A stretch of DNA of 64,000 nucleotides. Origin: Spirobacillus cienkowskii. GTDB taxonomy: Bacteria > Bdellovibrionota_B > Oligoflexia > Silvanigrellales > Silvanigrellaceae. Under the pieces are notes generated by a model. That model saw only the letters and a list, made by a program, of their open reading frames with translations, ran no database searches and was not told where the DNA came from. The stretch lies in NCBI RefSeq assembly GCF_037081835.1, contig NZ_CP146516.1, positions 2,173,577 to 2,237,576 of the forward strand, given 5' to 3'. Position numbers and translations under genes: made by a program. Shown in pieces: positions 16,622 through 28,636 of the stretch (the first letter of the stretch is position 1; each line of letters begins with the position of its first letter).

Positions 16622-19600
16622 CTATCTCATTTGGTGATGAGATCCTGTTCCAAGGCGAGCAACAACCTGAGGAATAGATGCTTCAATAATTGCTTCCGCA
16701 TCAAGACTTTGACCTTCAACAAACATTTCAAGATTATTATAGAAGCTAACACCCGTACCCGCTGGAATAAGGCGACCCATGATCACATTTTCCTTTAAGC
16801 CGCGAAGTAAGTCTTTACGACCCGCTAAAGCAGCCTCTGTCAATACACGTGTTGTCTCTTGAAACGATGCAGCAGAAATAAACGATTCCGTTGACGACGC
16901 TGCACGTGCAATACCCAAAAGTAATGGCTCTGCACTTGCAGGACGAGCGCCACGCTGAATTGCTAACTCATTTTGTTCTTCAAACGTCCACTTCTCAACC
17001 TGTGCTGCAGGTAAAAACTCTGTGTCACCAGGATCTTTAATACGAACACGACGCAACATCTGTTTAACAATAATTTCAATATGCTTATCGTCAATGTTCA
17101 CACCCTGAAGCTTATAAACAGCTTGAATTTCAGAAACAAGATAGCCTGCTAACGCCTTCTCTCCTAAAACCTTTAATATGTCATGAGGATTGAGAGGACC
17201 ATCAACCAACGGCTCTCCTGCGCGAATGAAATCTCCTTCAGTTACCACAACGTGGCGTCCCTTTGGAATTAAGTATTCGCGACTGTCTCCACCACCTAGT
17301 TCAGGAGTGACGACAACTCTTCTTTTGCCCTTAATATCTGAACCAAAAGAAACAAAACCATCAATTTCAGAAATTATTGCAAAAGTTCTGCGCTTTTGTG
17401 CTAAGAACAGCTCAGCAACTCGCGGTAGACCACCTGTAATATCTTTAGTTTTAGCTTGTTCACGAGGAATTTTTGCTAACACATCACCTGGATAGACGGT
17501 GTCATTATCCGCAAACATAATGGTTGCACCACTTGGCAATGGATAACGCGCATCACGGGTATCAGTAATACGAATCGCAGTTCCTGTATCATCAGTAATC
17601 ACGATTGCTGGCTTGATTTTAGTATCTTTGTTCTCAATCACCACACGGCGTGTTAAACCAGTCACTTCATCAGTACGTTCTTCAACAGACACGCCTTCAT
17701 AGAGATCTTGGAATTTCACTTTACCCGGAACTTCAGAGACAATCACAACAGAGTGCGGATCCCATTCAATAAGCATTGTGCCTACTTTTACACTTGCCCC
17801 ATCTTTCACAAAAACTTTTGATCCATATGGAATGGAATGGCGATCGCGCTCAATTCCATCTAAGTCGTAAACAATGACTTCGCCGTTACGACCCATTGCT
17901 GTGTCCCATTCATTACGCCCTCTCACTAAACTGACGTTAGAAAGCTGAACACGGCCTTCAACTTTTGCTTCATAAGATGATGCTTGAGATTGCGTTGTTG
18001 CTGTACCACCAGAGTGGAAGGTACGCATTGTCAACTGAGTTCCCGGCTCACCGATAGATTGAGCCGCAATAACACCAACTGCTTCACCAACATTCACCAA
18101 ATTACCTGTAGCAAGGTCACGACCATAGCATTTTGCACACACACCACGGCGCGTACGACATGTTAAAACAGAACGCACATACACGCGGTCTATTTTTGCC
18201 TGATCGAGGTGAACAACAGAATCCTCATTGATTTCTTCGTTAGCTTTAACAATAACTTCACCTGTTGCACGATTTTTAATGTCATACAAAGAGGTTCTTC
18301 CTAAAGTACGATTTCCTACACGCTGAATCACTTCTCCGCCTTCAACGACTGATGTGATTTCAACGCCATCTAGAGTACCGCAGTCTGTTTCAGAAATAAT
18401 CGTATCTTGCGCAACATCCACAAGCTGACGCGTTAAGTAACCAGAAGATGCTGTTTTTAATGCAGTATCGGCAAGACCTTTACGCGCACCATGCGTGTTA
18501 ATAAAGTATTGAAGGATAGTGAAACCTTCTCGCAAATTTGACGTCACAGGAGTTTCAATAATTTCCCCAGTTGCCTTAGCAACCAAGCCCTTCATACCAG
18601 CCAACTGACGCATTTGCTGCTTCGATCCACGAGCTCCTGAGTCAGCCATCATATACAATGAGTTGAAAGATTGAATCTGAACGCTTTCACCTTTTTGGTT
18701 TACCGCAGGCTGAGTTTCTAGCTGCTTCAACATTTTAACAGTAATTTCATCCTGAACGCGCGACCAAATATCAATCACCTTATTGTGACGCTCACCTTCA
18801 GTAATAAGACCTTCTGCATATTGCTCACGAACTTCTTTAACTTCATTGTAAGCTTCATCCAAAAGTTTTGGTTTTTCTTTTGGAATCATCATATCTTTAA
18901 TCGCAATAGAAATACCAGATTCTGTTGCATAACGATAACCCAACTCACGCAAGGCATCTGCTAGCAAAACAGTTTCTTTCGCTCCACAAAAACGATATGT
19001 ATCATTGACAAGAACAGCGAGTGCTTTTTGATCAAGCGCTTTGTTGTATTTTTTGAAAAATGGAACATTTTCTGGGATCACTTCTTTTAAAATACAACGG
19101 CCAACAGTAGTTTGCACAAGCTCTTTTTCACCAGGCTTAACGCGCACAAACACTCTTGTATGCAGCTCTACAAATCCATGATCATACGCAACACGCACTT
19201 CATCAAGACTTGAAAACTTCATACCATCACCACGCGCCGTGATATTTTCACGCGTCAAATAGTAAAGCCCTAGAACAATGTCCTTACGAGGCTCAATAAT
19301 TGGTGTACCATGCTGTGGCGATAAAATATTATTTGTCGACATCATCAACACACGTGCCTCAATTTGCGCTTCTAAACTTAGAGGAACGTGAACACACATT
19401 GTGTCTCCGTCAAAGTCCGCGTTGAACGCCTGACAAACCAAAGGATGAAGCTGAATCGCCTTGCCTTCAATCAAAACAGGCTCAAACGCTTGAATACCCA
19501 AACGGTGAAGTGTTGGAGCACGGTTTAAAAGAACTGGATGCTCTTTGGTACATTCTTCGAGCAAATCCCATACTTCTGGGCGCTCTTTTTCCACCATTTT

Positions 19601-20815
19601 TTTAGCGCTTTTTATTGTAGAAACATATCCCCGCTCTTCTAATTTATTAAATAAGAACGGCTTAAACATTTCAAGAGCCATCAATTTAGGCAAACCACAC
19701 TGATGCAAACGAAGTTCTGGCCCTGCAACAATGACAGAACGACCAGAATAATCGACACGCTTTCCAAGCAAGTTTTGACGGAAGCGACCGCTTTTCCCTT
19801 TAAGCATATCGGATAATGAACGAAGTGGACGCTTGTTAGGTCCTGTAAATACTTTTCCGCGACGGCCATTATCAAACAAAGCATCAATTGCTTCTTGAAG
19901 CATGCGTTTTTCATTACGGACAATAATTTCAGGAGCATTAAGCTCTATCAAACGCAATAAACGATTATTACGATTGATCACACGACGGTACAAATCGTTC
20001 AAATCAGATGTTGCAAAACGACCTCCATCCAACGGAACAAGAGGACGCAAATCAGGAGGCAATACAGGAATCACAGAAAGCATCATCCACTCTGGACGAT
20101 TGTCGCTCATTGTGAATGCACCTACGACTTTTAAGCGTTTGATCAGTTTTTTACTTTGAGCGTCTGATGTTGTTGTCATCAAAGATTCTTTTAATTGCTC
20201 AGAAAGTTCAAATACATCAACAGATTGAAGCATTTCAAGCAGAGCATCTGCACCGATTCCTACGCGAAACGCATTATTACCAAGCTCTCTGACTTTTGCT
20301 GCAAAACGATCTTCAGAAATTAATTCATGTTTTTTAAGATCTGACGTTCCAGGATCAAGAACGATATAAGATTCACAATAAAGAACTTTTTCCAGATCTT
20401 TTAAAGAGATATCTACGACACAGCCGATTCTGGATGGTAAGCTTTTTAGAAACCAGATATGCGCCACAGGACTTGCCAAGTTAATATGACCCAGTCTTTC
20501 ACGACGCACTTTGCTTTCAATCACCTCAACACCGCATTTTTCACACACGGTCCCACGATGTTTTTTTCTTTTATATTTTCCACAAATACATTCAAAATCG
20601 CGAACAGGTCCAAAAATTTTACCACAAAAAAGGCCGTCACGCTCTGGTTTAAATGTTCTATAATTAATTGTTTCTGGTTTTTTAACTTCGCCGTATGACC
20701 AGCTTCTGATTCTCTCAGGAGAAGCCAAACCAATCTTAACAGCGCTAAAACTCAAAGGATCTACAGGTTTGTCGAAGAAACTGTAAACATCTTTGGAACC
20801 TTCATTCATATTCAT
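16622..20815 (-). CDS. rpoC: DNA-directed RNA polymerase subunit beta'
   Basis: Largest RNA polymerase subunit, 1397 residues. The N-terminal zinc ribbon ([20 protein letters not shown]) is present. The catalytic NADFDGD motif that binds Mg2+ appears within [20 protein letters not shown]. The bridge/trigger-loop region ([16 protein letters not shown]) and the second zinc site ([13 protein letters not shown]) follow. Length matches proteobacterial beta'. It starts 17 bases after rpoB and is followed by rpsJ. Confidence 0.98.
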   Translation of the reverse strand: MNMNEGSKDVYSFFDKPVDPLSFSAVKIGLASPERIRSWSYGEVKKPETINYRTFKPERDGLFCGKIFGPVRDFECICGKYKRKKHRGTVCEKCGVEVIESKVRRERLGHINLASPVAHIWFLKSLPSRIGCVVDISLKDLEKVLYCESYIVLDPGTSDLKKHELISEDRFAAKVRELGNNAFRVGIGADALLEMLQSVDVFELSEQLKESLMTTTSDAQSKKLIKRLKVVGAFTMSDNRPEWMMLSVIPVLPPDLRPLVPLDGGRFATSDLNDLYRRVINRNNRLLRLIELNAPEIIVRNEKRMLQEAIDALFDNGRRGKVFTGPNKRPLRSLSDMLKGKSGRFRQNLLGKRVDYSGRSVIVAGPELRLHQCGLPKLMALEMFKPFLFNKLEERGYVSTIKSAKKMVEKERPEVWDLLEECTKEHPVLLNRAPTLHRLGIQAFEPVLIEGKAIQLHPLVCQAFNADFDGDTMCVHVPLSLEAQIEARVLMMSTNNILSPQHGTPIIEPRKDIVLGLYYLTRENITARGDGMKFSSLDEVRVAYDHGFVELHTRVFVRVKPGEKELVQTTVGRCILKEVIPENVPFFKKYNKALDQKALAVLVNDTYRFCGAKETVLLADALRELGYRYATESGISIAIKDMMIPKEKPKLLDEAYNEVKEVREQYAEGLITEGERHNKVIDIWSRVQDEITVKMLKQLETQPAVNQKGESVQIQSFNSLYMMADSGARGSKQQMRQLAGMKGLVAKATGEIIETPVTSNLREGFTILQYFINTHGARKGLADTALKTASSGYLTRQLVDVAQDTIISETDCGTLDGVEITSVVEGGEVIQRVGNRTLGRTSLYDIKNRATGEVIVKANEEINEDSVVHLDQAKIDRVYVRSVLTCRTRRGVCAKCYGRDLATGNLVNVGEAVGVIAAQSIGEPGTQLTMRTFHSGGTATTQSQASSYEAKVEGRVQLSNVSLVRGRNEWDTAMGRNGEVIVYDLDGIERDRHSIPYGSKVFVKDGASVKVGTMLIEWDPHSVVIVSEVPGKVKFQDLYEGVSVEERTDEVTGLTRRVVIENKDTKIKPAIVITDDTGTAIRITDTRDARYPLPSGATIMFADNDTVYPGDVLAKIPREQAKTKDITGGLPRVAELFLAQKRRTFAIISEIDGFVSFGSDIKGKRRVVVTPELGGGDSREYLIPKGRHVVVTEGDFIRAGEPLVDGPLNPHDILKVLGEKALAGYLVSEIQAVYKLQGVNIDDKHIEIIVKQMLRRVRIKDPGDTEFLPAAQVEKWTFEEQNELAIQRGARPASAEPLLLGIARAASSTESFISAASFQETTRVLTEAALAGRKDLLRGLKENVIMGRLIPAGTGVSFYNNLEMFVEGQSLDAEAIIEASIPQVVARLGTGSHHQMR

Positions 20816-20832
20816 GCTTAAACTCCTTCGAT

Positions 20833-23800
20833 TTATTGAATTTCTCGTATATCGCGCTGAAGGTCATCCAAACTGATTTCATTTTCATCACGAATAAGAC
20901 TGACATCCAAAGCAAGCGATTGCATTTCTTTGACAAGAACATTGAAAGACTCAGGTAAACCAGGGAGCATCATGTTTTCGCCTTTTACAACAGCTTCATA
21001 CATCTTCGTACGACCTGCAATATCATCTGATTTTACAGTTAAAAATTCTTGTAGAGTGTAAGCGGCGCCATACGCTTCCATTGCCCACACTTCCATTTCT
21101 CCAAGTCGCTGACCACCAAACTGAGCTTTACCGCCCAATGGCTGCTGGGTCACAAGACTGTATGGCCCAATAGAACGCGCATGGATTTTTTCATCGACAA
21201 GGTGGTGCAAACGCAACACATACATAACACCAACTGTAACAGGGCGATTGAACTTCTCACCAGTTCGTCCATCGTACAGAGTAACCTGACCCGAACGATC
21301 AAGATCTGCGAGTTCGAGATATTTAAAGATTTCTTCTTCTTCTGCCCCATCAAACACAGGGTTAGAAAGTGTCACACCCTCTTTGTATTTACGCACAAAC
21401 TGACGCAATTCTTCGTTAGAACATGATTTTACAAATTCATGGACAGAAGGATCATCCCAAATTTTACAGATATATTCTTCAAGTTCGTTGCGAGGCGCTG
21501 CCTTGTCCATCATTTCATTGATTTTTTGACCAATACCACGAGCCGCCCAACCAAAGTGAGTTTCCATAATTTGGCCAATATTCATACGAGATGGGACACC
21601 CAACGGACTCAAAACAATATCAACAGGCTGTCCATTTTCGAGATAAGGCATGTCTTCCATGGGAACAATTTTTGAAATTACACCTTTGTTACCATGACGG
21701 CCTGCAAGCTTATCACCCACTTGCAAACGGCGTTTGATAGCAACGTAAACCTTCACCATTTTGATCACACCAGGAGGCAATTCGTCTCCTCGTTTTGCTC
21801 TAGCAATTTGAGATTCTGTCATCTCGCGTACAAGAGCTATTTTTTCATTCATAGATTTTTTAATTTTTGCTAGTAAAGAGCTTTTCTCTGAATTTACAAT
21901 TTCAAGAGATTTAATTTGCTCAATACTCATTCCGGCAAAAGCTTCTTTGCGAATTTTCTCTCCAGAAGACACTTTAATGGTTTGGCCTTCGTGAACAGTT
22001 TCAAAACTTACCGCTGCAACGTCGTTAGAGAACAGTGACTCTAATTTTTCGACAGTTGATTTACGAATAATTTGAATGCGATCGCGCTCATCTTTTTTGA
22101 GTTTAGCAATTTCTTGTTCTTGAACTTGAATCATACGACTATCAAGCTCAGCACCTTCACGAGAGAAGACTTTTGCACCAATCACAGTTCCTTGAACTCC
22201 TGGCGGAACACGCAAAGAAGTATCGCGAACGTCAGCTGCTTTTTCACCGAAAATTGCACGTAATAATTTTTCTTCAGGAGTTAGCTGAGTTTCTGCTTTA
22301 GGAGTTAATTTTCCAACTAAAATATCGCCAGGCTTAACTTCTGCACCAATACGCACAACACCTGCATCATCAAGATCTTTTAATGATTCATCACTCACAT
22401 TAGGAATATCTGAAGTAATTTCTTCTTTACCTAATTTTGTGTCACGACTAATACACTCAAATTCTTGGATGTAAACAGACGTATAAAGATCGTCACGAAC
22501 AACTCGTTCAGAGACCACAATTCCATCTTCGTAGTTGTATCCATTCCAAGGTAAGAATGCGACAACAACATTTTGCCCTAACGCTAACTCGCCCATTTCT
22601 GTCGCAAAACCGTCAGCAATAATATCGCCTTTTTCGACTCTGTCGCCGACTTTAACAATAGGCTTTTGATTCACACAGGTATCAACGTTAGAACGCGTAA
22701 ACTTCACAAGAGTATAAATATCAACTTCTGACGCAACTTCAGTCACATCTGAAGAAACTTCATTGGCTTTAATCACAACACGTTCTGCATCAACAGAAAT
22801 CACCATACCTGCACGGCGCGCAACAACGGTCACACCAGAATCGGCGGCAACTGTGCGTTCCATACCTGTACCAATTAACGGTGCCTTAGTACGCAACAAT
22901 GGCAAGCCTTGACGCTGCATGTTGGCACCCATCAACGCACGGTGCGCATCGTCATTTTGCAAAAATGGAATCAACGAGGCTGCAACAGATACAGCCTGAT
23001 TTGTTGCAACATCCATTAAATCAACTTCTTCAGCAGAGTAGATGTTGGTTTCACCAGAACTGCGCGCGTTTAAAAGATCATTTGCATTAATTTTATTTTC
23101 GCTATCTGTTTTAATACGAGCTTGCGCAATAACGTGGTCACGCCATTCATCTGTTGATGAATAATAACGAACCTCATCTGTTGGCTGTCTATCGTTTACA
23201 GTACGATAAGGAGTTTCAATAAATCCATACTTGTTAACTTGCGCAAATGAAGCAAGCGAAACAATAAGACCAATATTAGGTCCTTCAGGAGTTTCAATCG
23301 GACAAATACGACCATAGTGAGTAGGATGCACGTCACGCACTTCAAAGCCCGCTCTTTCGCGAGAAAGACCCCCAGGTCCTAGAGCAGATAGACGACGCTT
23401 ATGATAAACCTCAGCCAATGGGTTGGTTTGGTCCATAAATTGACTCAACTGCGAAGAACCAAAAAACTCTTTAACAACAGCAGTAACTGGCTTGGCATTG
23501 ACAAGATCGTGAGGCATTAGGCTGTCTAAATCTTGCAATTGCAGACGCTCTTTAATTGCTCGTTCAATACGAGTCAAACCAATACGGTATTGATTTTCCA
23601 ACAACTCGCCCACAGCACGCACACGACGATTTCCAAGATGGTCAATGTCGTCGACTTTAATTTTTCCGCTGCGCACATCAAGCAAACGCTTAACAGTGCC
23701 AATAATATCTTCACGAGTTAACGTGCGGTAGTCGATATCAATGGTGAGATCGATCTTTTCATTTAACTTTAAGCGACCAACTCGAGAGAGATCATATCTG

Positions 23801-25005
23801 TCTTTTTCAAAAAATAAATTTTGAAATAAGTTGCTTGCATTTTCTAGCGTTGGAGGATCTCCAGGACGCATACGACGATAAATTTCGAGGAGAGCCTCTT
23901 CTGTGTTTAATGTTTTATCAACCATTAAAGTATCACGGAAAGAGGAATCAACATTTAAATCATCAATAAATAGAATTTGAAAATTATTGATACCTCTTAA
24001 CATAATTGCATCAAGTATTTTTTCAGTAATTTCTGTATTGATAGGAAAGAGAACCTCGCCTGTATCAATATCAATGACATCTTGACCAATTACTTTACCA
24101 ATTAGCTCTTCTTGCGGAAAATGAAGCTCTTCAACGCCAGCAGCTTTTAATTGCTTAATATGAAGAACTGAAATTTTACGATTTCTTTTAACAAGAGTAT
24201 TTGCAGGATTTTTAGGATCCATTATATCGCTAGAAGCGCGTTGCCCCCGTAAACGATCGAGGTCGACTTTACGATAAAACTGACCATCACGATTTACGAT
24301 TGTTTCACATTCATAAAACGTTGCCAACAGCTCTTCTGTTGTATAGCCAAGCGCTTTTAAAAGAACTGTCGCTGGCATTTTTCTACGACGATCGATACGG
24401 CAATATAGAATGTCTTTAGTATCAAATTCAAAATCTAGCCATGAACCACGATAAGGAATCACGCGAGCATTATATAAAAATTTACCTGAAGATAATGTTT
24501 TCCCTTTATCATGATCAAAAAATACACCAGGAGAACGGTGAAGCTGCGATACAACAACTCGTTCAGTACCATTGATAATAAATGTACCATTTTGAGTCAT
24601 TAAAGGGATTTCGCCGAAATAAACTTCTTGCTCTTTAAAGCCACGAATGGATTTCACTCCAGTTTCGTGATCAACATCCCATATAATAAGACGAATAAGA
24701 ACCTTTACAGGCGCTGCATAAGTCATGCCTTTTGAGCGACATTCTTCTACAGTATATTTAGGCTCATCCAAGGAGTAACTGACAAATTCAACAGAAGCTG
24801 TTGCATCAAAATCTTGAACAGGAAAAACGCTTTTAAAAACACCTTGCAAACCCGCCTCAATACGCGTGTCTGCAGCATCGGTTCCTTGCAAGAATTCCGC
24901 GTACGACTTCTTTTGAATGTCAATTAAATTTGGCATTCCGATGATTGGTTTGACTTTTGCAAAAGTGCGACGGTGACGGACGAAGCTAGACGCCAAGTTG
25001 GCCAT
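20833..25005 (-). CDS. rpoB: DNA-directed RNA polymerase subunit beta
   Basis: Beta subunit of 1390 residues. The rifampicin-pocket region ([20 protein letters not shown] and [10 protein letters not shown]) has the wild-type Asp, His and Ser at the sites most often changed in resistant mutants. [13 protein letters not shown] and the C-terminal beta-beta' interface ([20 protein letters not shown]) are conserved. It follows rplL after a 196-base leader with a hairpin and precedes rpoC. Confidence 0.98.
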   Translation of the reverse strand: MANLASSFVRHRRTFAKVKPIIGMPNLIDIQKKSYAEFLQGTDAADTRIEAGLQGVFKSVFPVQDFDATASVEFVSYSLDEPKYTVEECRSKGMTYAAPVKVLIRLIIWDVDHETGVKSIRGFKEQEVYFGEIPLMTQNGTFIINGTERVVVSQLHRSPGVFFDHDKGKTLSSGKFLYNARVIPYRGSWLDFEFDTKDILYCRIDRRRKMPATVLLKALGYTTEELLATFYECETIVNRDGQFYRKVDLDRLRGQRASSDIMDPKNPANTLVKRNRKISVLHIKQLKAAGVEELHFPQEELIGKVIGQDVIDIDTGEVLFPINTEITEKILDAIMLRGINNFQILFIDDLNVDSSFRDTLMVDKTLNTEEALLEIYRRMRPGDPPTLENASNLFQNLFFEKDRYDLSRVGRLKLNEKIDLTIDIDYRTLTREDIIGTVKRLLDVRSGKIKVDDIDHLGNRRVRAVGELLENQYRIGLTRIERAIKERLQLQDLDSLMPHDLVNAKPVTAVVKEFFGSSQLSQFMDQTNPLAEVYHKRRLSALGPGGLSRERAGFEVRDVHPTHYGRICPIETPEGPNIGLIVSLASFAQVNKYGFIETPYRTVNDRQPTDEVRYYSSTDEWRDHVIAQARIKTDSENKINANDLLNARSSGETNIYSAEEVDLMDVATNQAVSVAASLIPFLQNDDAHRALMGANMQRQGLPLLRTKAPLIGTGMERTVAADSGVTVVARRAGMVISVDAERVVIKANEVSSDVTEVASEVDIYTLVKFTRSNVDTCVNQKPIVKVGDRVEKGDIIADGFATEMGELALGQNVVVAFLPWNGYNYEDGIVVSERVVRDDLYTSVYIQEFECISRDTKLGKEEITSDIPNVSDESLKDLDDAGVVRIGAEVKPGDILVGKLTPKAETQLTPEEKLLRAIFGEKAADVRDTSLRVPPGVQGTVIGAKVFSREGAELDSRMIQVQEQEIAKLKKDERDRIQIIRKSTVEKLESLFSNDVAAVSFETVHEGQTIKVSSGEKIRKEAFAGMSIEQIKSLEIVNSEKSSLLAKIKKSMNEKIALVREMTESQIARAKRGDELPPGVIKMVKVYVAIKRRLQVGDKLAGRHGNKGVISKIVPMEDMPYLENGQPVDIVLSPLGVPSRMNIGQIMETHFGWAARGIGQKINEMMDKAAPRNELEEYICKIWDDPSVHEFVKSCSNEELRQFVRKYKEGVTLSNPVFDGAEEEEIFKYLELADLDRSGQVTLYDGRTGEKFNRPVTVGVMYVLRLHHLVDEKIHARSIGPYSLVTQQPLGGKAQFGGQRLGEMEVWAMEAYGAAYTLQEFLTVKSDDIAGRTKMYEAVVKGENMMLPGLPESFNVLVKEMQSLALDVSLIRDENEISLDDLQRDIREIQ

Positions 25006-25125
25006 ATTAAGTCCTCTACATGAAAAAGAAAGGAATCAAATATTAAGTTGCTCAATTGTGTAGCACGCATGCTTTAGAGGCATAACACACACAAGCAAAG
25101 CACACAATATTTGCAGAACAGCAAA

Positions 25126-25162
25126 AGTCAAGCCATAGAACGAACTGTTCAATAGCTTGACT
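25126..25162 (-). promoter_or_regulatory. leader hairpin between rplL and rpoB
   Basis: AGTCAAGC (25126-25133) pairs perfectly with GCTTGACT (25155-25162), with a further GAAC/GTTC pairing inside the loop. On the minus strand it is followed by TTTTGC, a short T run. In E. coli the rplL-rpoB gap holds an attenuator and an RNase III site. This hairpin could play a similar role, which is inferred from position only. Confidence 0.5.
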
Positions 25163-25201
25163 ATAAGCTCTTAAGAATAAGCAAAACAATCAAATCGCGA
25201 A

Positions 25202-25579
25202 TTACTTAATCTCGATTGTTGCGCCAACTGCTGTAAGCTTCTTCTTAATTTCTTCTGATTCAGCTTTAGTTACACCAGTTTTAAGGGACTTTGGAGCACC
25301 TTCAACAAGATCTTTCGCTTCTTTTAAGCCAAGACCAGTAATTGCGCGAACTTCTTTAATAACGTCAAGTTTTTTATCACCTGAAGCTTTTAAGATCACT
25401 TCAAATTCTGTTTGCTCTGCAGCTGCGGCTGCTGCTGGAGCTGCTGCTGCCATCATAGCAACTGGAGCTGCTGCAGAAACGCCAAATTTGTCTTCGAGTT
25501 CTTTTACAAGTTCAGCAGCTTGAATAAGAGTTAAGTTTTCAATGTAAGAGATAAATTGTTCTTTAGTAATAGTAGACAT
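25202..25579 (-). CDS. rplL: 50S ribosomal protein bL12 (L7/L12)
   Basis: Stalk protein of 125 residues. It has an N-terminal dimerisation domain, an Ala/Met-rich hinge (residues about 38-55), and the C-terminal factor-binding domain with [20 protein letters not shown] and [12 protein letters not shown]. It recruits translational GTPases. It lies 86 bases after rplJ in canonical order. Confidence 0.97.
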   Translation of the reverse strand: MSTITKEQFISYIENLTLIQAAELVKELEDKFGVSAAAPVAMMAAAAPAAAAAAEQTEFEVILKASGDKKLDVIKEVRAITGLGLKEAKDLVEGAPKSLKTGVTKAESEEIKKKLTAVGATIEIK

Positions 25580-25665
25580 AATTGTCGTCCTTTAAAAATT
25601 TAAGTTTCGTAGCGAAACAATTAGATTAAACATAAAATAAAACTCTACTTAATAAGTAGTAATTT

Positions 25666-26184
25666 TCAGCCTGCTTTTTTTTCTTTGATGGCATTAAGAA
25701 CTTGTACAAAGTTTCTAGAAACACCATTAAGCACACCAAGTAAACCACGATGTGGTGCAACCATTGTACCGATAAGTTGGCCAAGGAGCACTTCGCGTGG
25801 AGGTAAAGAAGCCAGCATCTCAATTGACGATGGATTTAATACAGATTTCTCCATATATCCACCAACAATTTGGAGCTTTTCAAACTTCTTTGCAGATTCT
25901 GAAAAAACTTTAGCAGCAGCAGCAACATCACCATAAGCAAACACAACGCCTGTTTGGCCTTTAAAAAGCGGAGACATGATATTTTCATCTCTACCTTCTA
26001 CAGCTTTTTTTGCAATTGTATTTTTAACTACATGGAAATCGGCTTTTACTGCTTTTAACTCACGACGCATCGCCGTTAGCTCTTCAACTGTCATCCCTGA
26101 GTAATTAGCAAGGAATACAGCACCAGATTTGTCGAGAGCATTTACAACACTTTCGCGCCACTGGAGTTTAGCATTACGATCCAA
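25666..26184 (-). CDS. rplJ: 50S ribosomal protein uL10
   Basis: Stalk base protein of 172 residues that anchors bL12 dimers. KSGAVFLANYSGMTVEEL, AVKADFHVVKNTIAKKAVEG and the C-terminal helix for bL12 are visible. No in-frame ATG lies near the start. TTG at 26184 follows a strong AGGGGAGG site by seven bases and gives the normal N-terminus, so TTG is used. It is preceded by a structured leader that probably binds L10-L12 as feedback repressor. Confidence 0.95.
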   Translation of the reverse strand: MDRNAKLQWRESVVNALDKSGAVFLANYSGMTVEELTAMRRELKAVKADFHVVKNTIAKKAVEGRDENIMSPLFKGQTGVVFAYGDVAAAAKVFSESAKKFEKLQIVGGYMEKSVLNPSSIEMLASLPPREVLLGQLIGTMVAPHRGLLGVLNGVSRNFVQVLNAIKEKKAG

Positions 26185-26334
26185 GAGAACGCCTCCCCTA
26201 AGTTATTCGTATTTCCACAGGCATAATGTAAATACGAGGTTGATTAAACCGCAGGGGCCAAAGTCTATGCGGGATTTATAAGTTGAACAACCTCAACAAA
26301 ACCTGCAGTCTGAGACCCTTACGAAACAAAAAAA
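26185..26334 (-). promoter_or_regulatory. L10-type leader (autoregulatory mRNA region)
   Basis: The 150 bases between rplA and rplJ contain a stable hairpin (TCGTATTT 26207-26214 with AAATACGA 26230-26237) close to the rplJ ribosome binding site. A conserved-looking stretch with GCATAGACTTTGG and CCCCTGCGG lies upstream. Position and layout fit the L10 leader, where the L10(L12)4 complex binds and represses rplJL translation. An Rfam covariance scan (L10_leader) would settle it. Confidence 0.6.
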
Positions 26335-27033
26335 CTAAGCTTTATATTCAGCAGCATCAATGCAAACAGAAGGGCTCATTGTTGAACCAACATACACTGA
26401 TTTTATGTATGTCCCTTTTGCTGCAGCAGGTTTTGCTTTAACTATAGCATCGATGAATGCTTTAGTATTTTCTTCAATTTTATTTGCATCAAAAGAAACT
26501 TTTCCAACAGGAGCTTGAACAATTCCAGCCTTATTGACTTTGAATTCAACGCGTCCTGCTTTTGCTTCTTTTACAGCATTTTTAAGATCTTGAGTTACAG
26601 TTCCAACTTTTGGATTTGGCATTAAGCCACGAGGAGCAAGGATACGACCTAAACGACCCACAACACCCATCATATCAGGCGTCGCAATTGCCGCTTCAAA
26701 ATCTAGCCATCCAGACTGAATTTTTTGTGCCAAATCATCGCCGCCAACATAATCAGCTCCTGCTTCTTCTGCTTCACGGATTTTTTCGCCCTTAGCAAAA
26801 ACAAGAACGCGCACCTTCTTGCCAAGACCATGAGGAAGCACAACAGCACCACGAACATTTTGATCAGCATGACGCGGATCAACACCCAAATTCATTGCTA
26901 TTTCTACTGTTTCATCAAATTTAACGTAAGACATATCTTTAAGTAATTGACTTGCTTCACTTAATGGATATGACTTACCAGGAGCTACTTTAGTTGCAGC
27001 TTCTTTCATTTTTTTACTAATTTTTCTTGCCAT
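26335..27033 (-). CDS. rplA: 50S ribosomal protein uL1
   Basis: L1-stalk protein of 232 residues that guides E-site tRNA exit. [40 protein letters not shown] and the signature [20 protein letters not shown] are diagnostic. The ATG at 27042 is possible, but the ATG at 27033 (MARKISKK) has AAAGGA eight bases upstream. It lies after rplK in canonical order. Confidence 0.97.
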   Translation of the reverse strand: MARKISKKMKEAATKVAPGKSYPLSEASQLLKDMSYVKFDETVEIAMNLGVDPRHADQNVRGAVVLPHGLGKKVRVLVFAKGEKIREAEEAGADYVGGDDLAQKIQSGWLDFEAAIATPDMMGVVGRLGRILAPRGLMPNPKVGTVTQDLKNAVKEAKAGRVEFKVNKAGIVQAPVGKVSFDANKIEENTKAFIDAIVKAKPAAAKGTYIKSVYVGSTMSPSVCIDAAEYKA

Positions 27034-27092
27034 ATTAAACATCCTTTGAGGTATAAAAACGGCTTATAAAAAAGCCTCCCTCTTTTAAGTTA

Positions 27093-27518
27093 TTACGCCT
27101 TAACTTCAATTCCCATAGAACGCGCAGAACCACGAATGAGCTTTTTTGCTGCTTCGATATCATAGCAGTTAAGGTCTGGAAGTTTAGTTTTTGCTATTTC
27201 TTCCACTTGTTTTTCGGTTACAGCACCAGCCAAAGCCTTACCTGGAGTTTTGCTTGCAGATTCAATTTTAGCAGCTTGCTTTAATAAAATGCTTGCAGGA
27301 GGTGTTTTAGTGATAAATGTAAAGGATTTATCAGAATAAACAGTAATGATAGTTGGCAAAACAACACCTGGTTGTTTTTGCGTACGCGCATTGAACTCTT
27401 TCACAAACATTGCAATATTTACACCGCGTTGCCCTAAAGCTGGACCAACTGGTGGCGCCGCTGTTGCTTGAGCGCCTTTTATTTGGAGCTTAATGTAGCC
27501 TGTTACTTTTTTTGCCAT
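27093..27518 (-). CDS. rplK: 50S ribosomal protein uL11
   Basis: GTPase-centre protein of 141 residues. [40 protein letters not shown] and the C-terminal RNA-binding [12 protein letters not shown] match uL11, the thiostrepton target site. It is the first ribosomal gene of this transcript. secE-nusG, which usually precede it, are not here; etfBA lie upstream instead. Confidence 0.97.
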   Translation of the reverse strand: MAKKVTGYIKLQIKGAQATAAPPVGPALGQRGVNIAMFVKEFNARTQKQPGVVLPTIITVYSDKSFTFITKTPPASILLKQAAKIESASKTPGKALAGAVTEKQVEEIAKTKLPDLNCYDIEAAKKLIRGSARSMGIEVKA

Positions 27519-27569
27519 TGTACTTTCCTCATAAAATATAAATTCAACCCCAAAAAGGTGCGCATTTTA

Positions 27570-27612
27570 GGGTGAGTGAAAATCGATAATACATAATTTT
27601 GGGATATGCAAG
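27570..27612 (-). promoter_or_regulatory. possible promoter for rplK
   Basis: Read on the minus strand, TTCTTG followed after 17 bases by TATTAT precedes rplK by about 70 bases, just after the etfA terminator. The -10 is reasonable and the -35 weak. The position is right for a promoter that starts the rplKAJL-rpoBC transcript. Confidence 0.35.
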
Positions 27613-27640
27613 AAAAAAGGATGGTTGAAAAAACCGACCT
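27613..27640 (-). terminator. rho-independent terminator after etfA
   Basis: AAGG and GGTT pair with AACC and CCTT around a TTTT-containing loop, with two mismatches, followed by six T on the minus strand. It lies immediately after the etfA stop and separates the etf genes from the ribosomal genes. Confidence 0.55.
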
Positions 27641-28624
27641 TCACTCAATTATTTTCTTAAACTCTTTAGTCAAAATTGGAACAACCTGAAATAGATCAGC
27701 AATAATTCCGTAGTCTGCTTTTTGAAAAATCGGAGCGTCTGCATCTGTATTTATCGCAACAATACATTTTGAGGTTCGCATACCAGAAAGGTGCTGAATA
27801 GAACCCGAAATGCCGCAAGCAATATAAAGGCTTGGGTTTACCGTTTTGCCTGTTTGCCCAACCTGCATGTCGTAAGGAGCATAACCGGAATCTACAGCGG
27901 CTCTTGATGCTCCAACAGAACCATGCACTACATCTGCACATTCAAATAAAATTTTAAAGTTATCTTTGCTCGCCATCGCTCTACCACCAGAAATAATAAT
28001 ATTTGCTTCTGTGAGGTCTGGTCGCTCGCTTGCCCCTTTGCGGACTTCTACAACTTTTGCAGTAAACTTAGAAACATCAAACTGGCAAGCGAATTTTTCA
28101 ATTGCTGGCTGCGCATTGCTATCAACTACTTCTGAAGGACGCACATTAGGACGTAACGTAATAAAAGTGACAGCAGACTGCGACATAGCAACCTTGCCAC
28201 ACTTTCCTAAGTACATTGGAATATCAGCAATCACAGAATTGCCTTCTAAACTAAACGAAACAACATCAGTAAGCATTGCCCCATTGTTACGTATTGCTAG
28301 TCTTGGAAAAAAATCACGACCAGTAGGAGAAGCTGGCCCAACGATTATTGTATAATTATTTTTTTTAATAATTTGATCAAGAGCCTGAATTGTGGGCTCT
28401 CCTTGATATGTATTTGTTTCAGGAGCATCAACAACATAAATTTTTGAAGCACCAAAGGTTGCTAAAGTTTTTGCATGTTGTTCACAACCTTCGCCAAGCA
28501 AAACAGCGTGAAGATTTTCTAATTTTCCTCCAAGCATTTTTTTTGCTTCTGCTAACGTTTCTCCAGCCGTAGACTTTAATTTACCGTTTCTCACTTCTGC
28601 ATAGACAAGCACTTTATGTGACAT
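27641..28624 (-). CDS. etfA: electron transfer flavoprotein subunit alpha
   Basis: FAD-binding subunit of 327 residues. It carries electrons from acyl-CoA dehydrogenases to the quinone pool through ETF-QO. The C-terminal FAD domain shows ASRAAVDSGYAPYDMQVGQT, GKTVNPSLYIACGISGSIQH and AINTDADAPIFQKADYGI. Length is normal. It follows etfB by 12 bases, an operon. No acyl-CoA dehydrogenase gene is in the window. Confidence 0.95.
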   Translation of the reverse strand: MSHKVLVYAEVRNGKLKSTAGETLAEAKKMLGGKLENLHAVLLGEGCEQHAKTLATFGASKIYVVDAPETNTYQGEPTIQALDQIIKKNNYTIIVGPASPTGRDFFPRLAIRNNGAMLTDVVSFSLEGNSVIADIPMYLGKCGKVAMSQSAVTFITLRPNVRPSEVVDSNAQPAIEKFACQFDVSKFTAKVVEVRKGASERPDLTEANIIISGGRAMASKDNFKILFECADVVHGSVGASRAAVDSGYAPYDMQVGQTGKTVNPSLYIACGISGSIQHLSGMRTSKCIVAINTDADAPIFQKADYGIIADLFQVVPILTKEFKKIIE

Positions 28625-28636
28625 ATACGCAACCCT

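Noticed and set aside
27966-28355. Open frame of 129 codons antisense to etfA
   Set aside because: Lies wholly within the conserved etfA gene and has no ribosome binding site or recognisable sequence.
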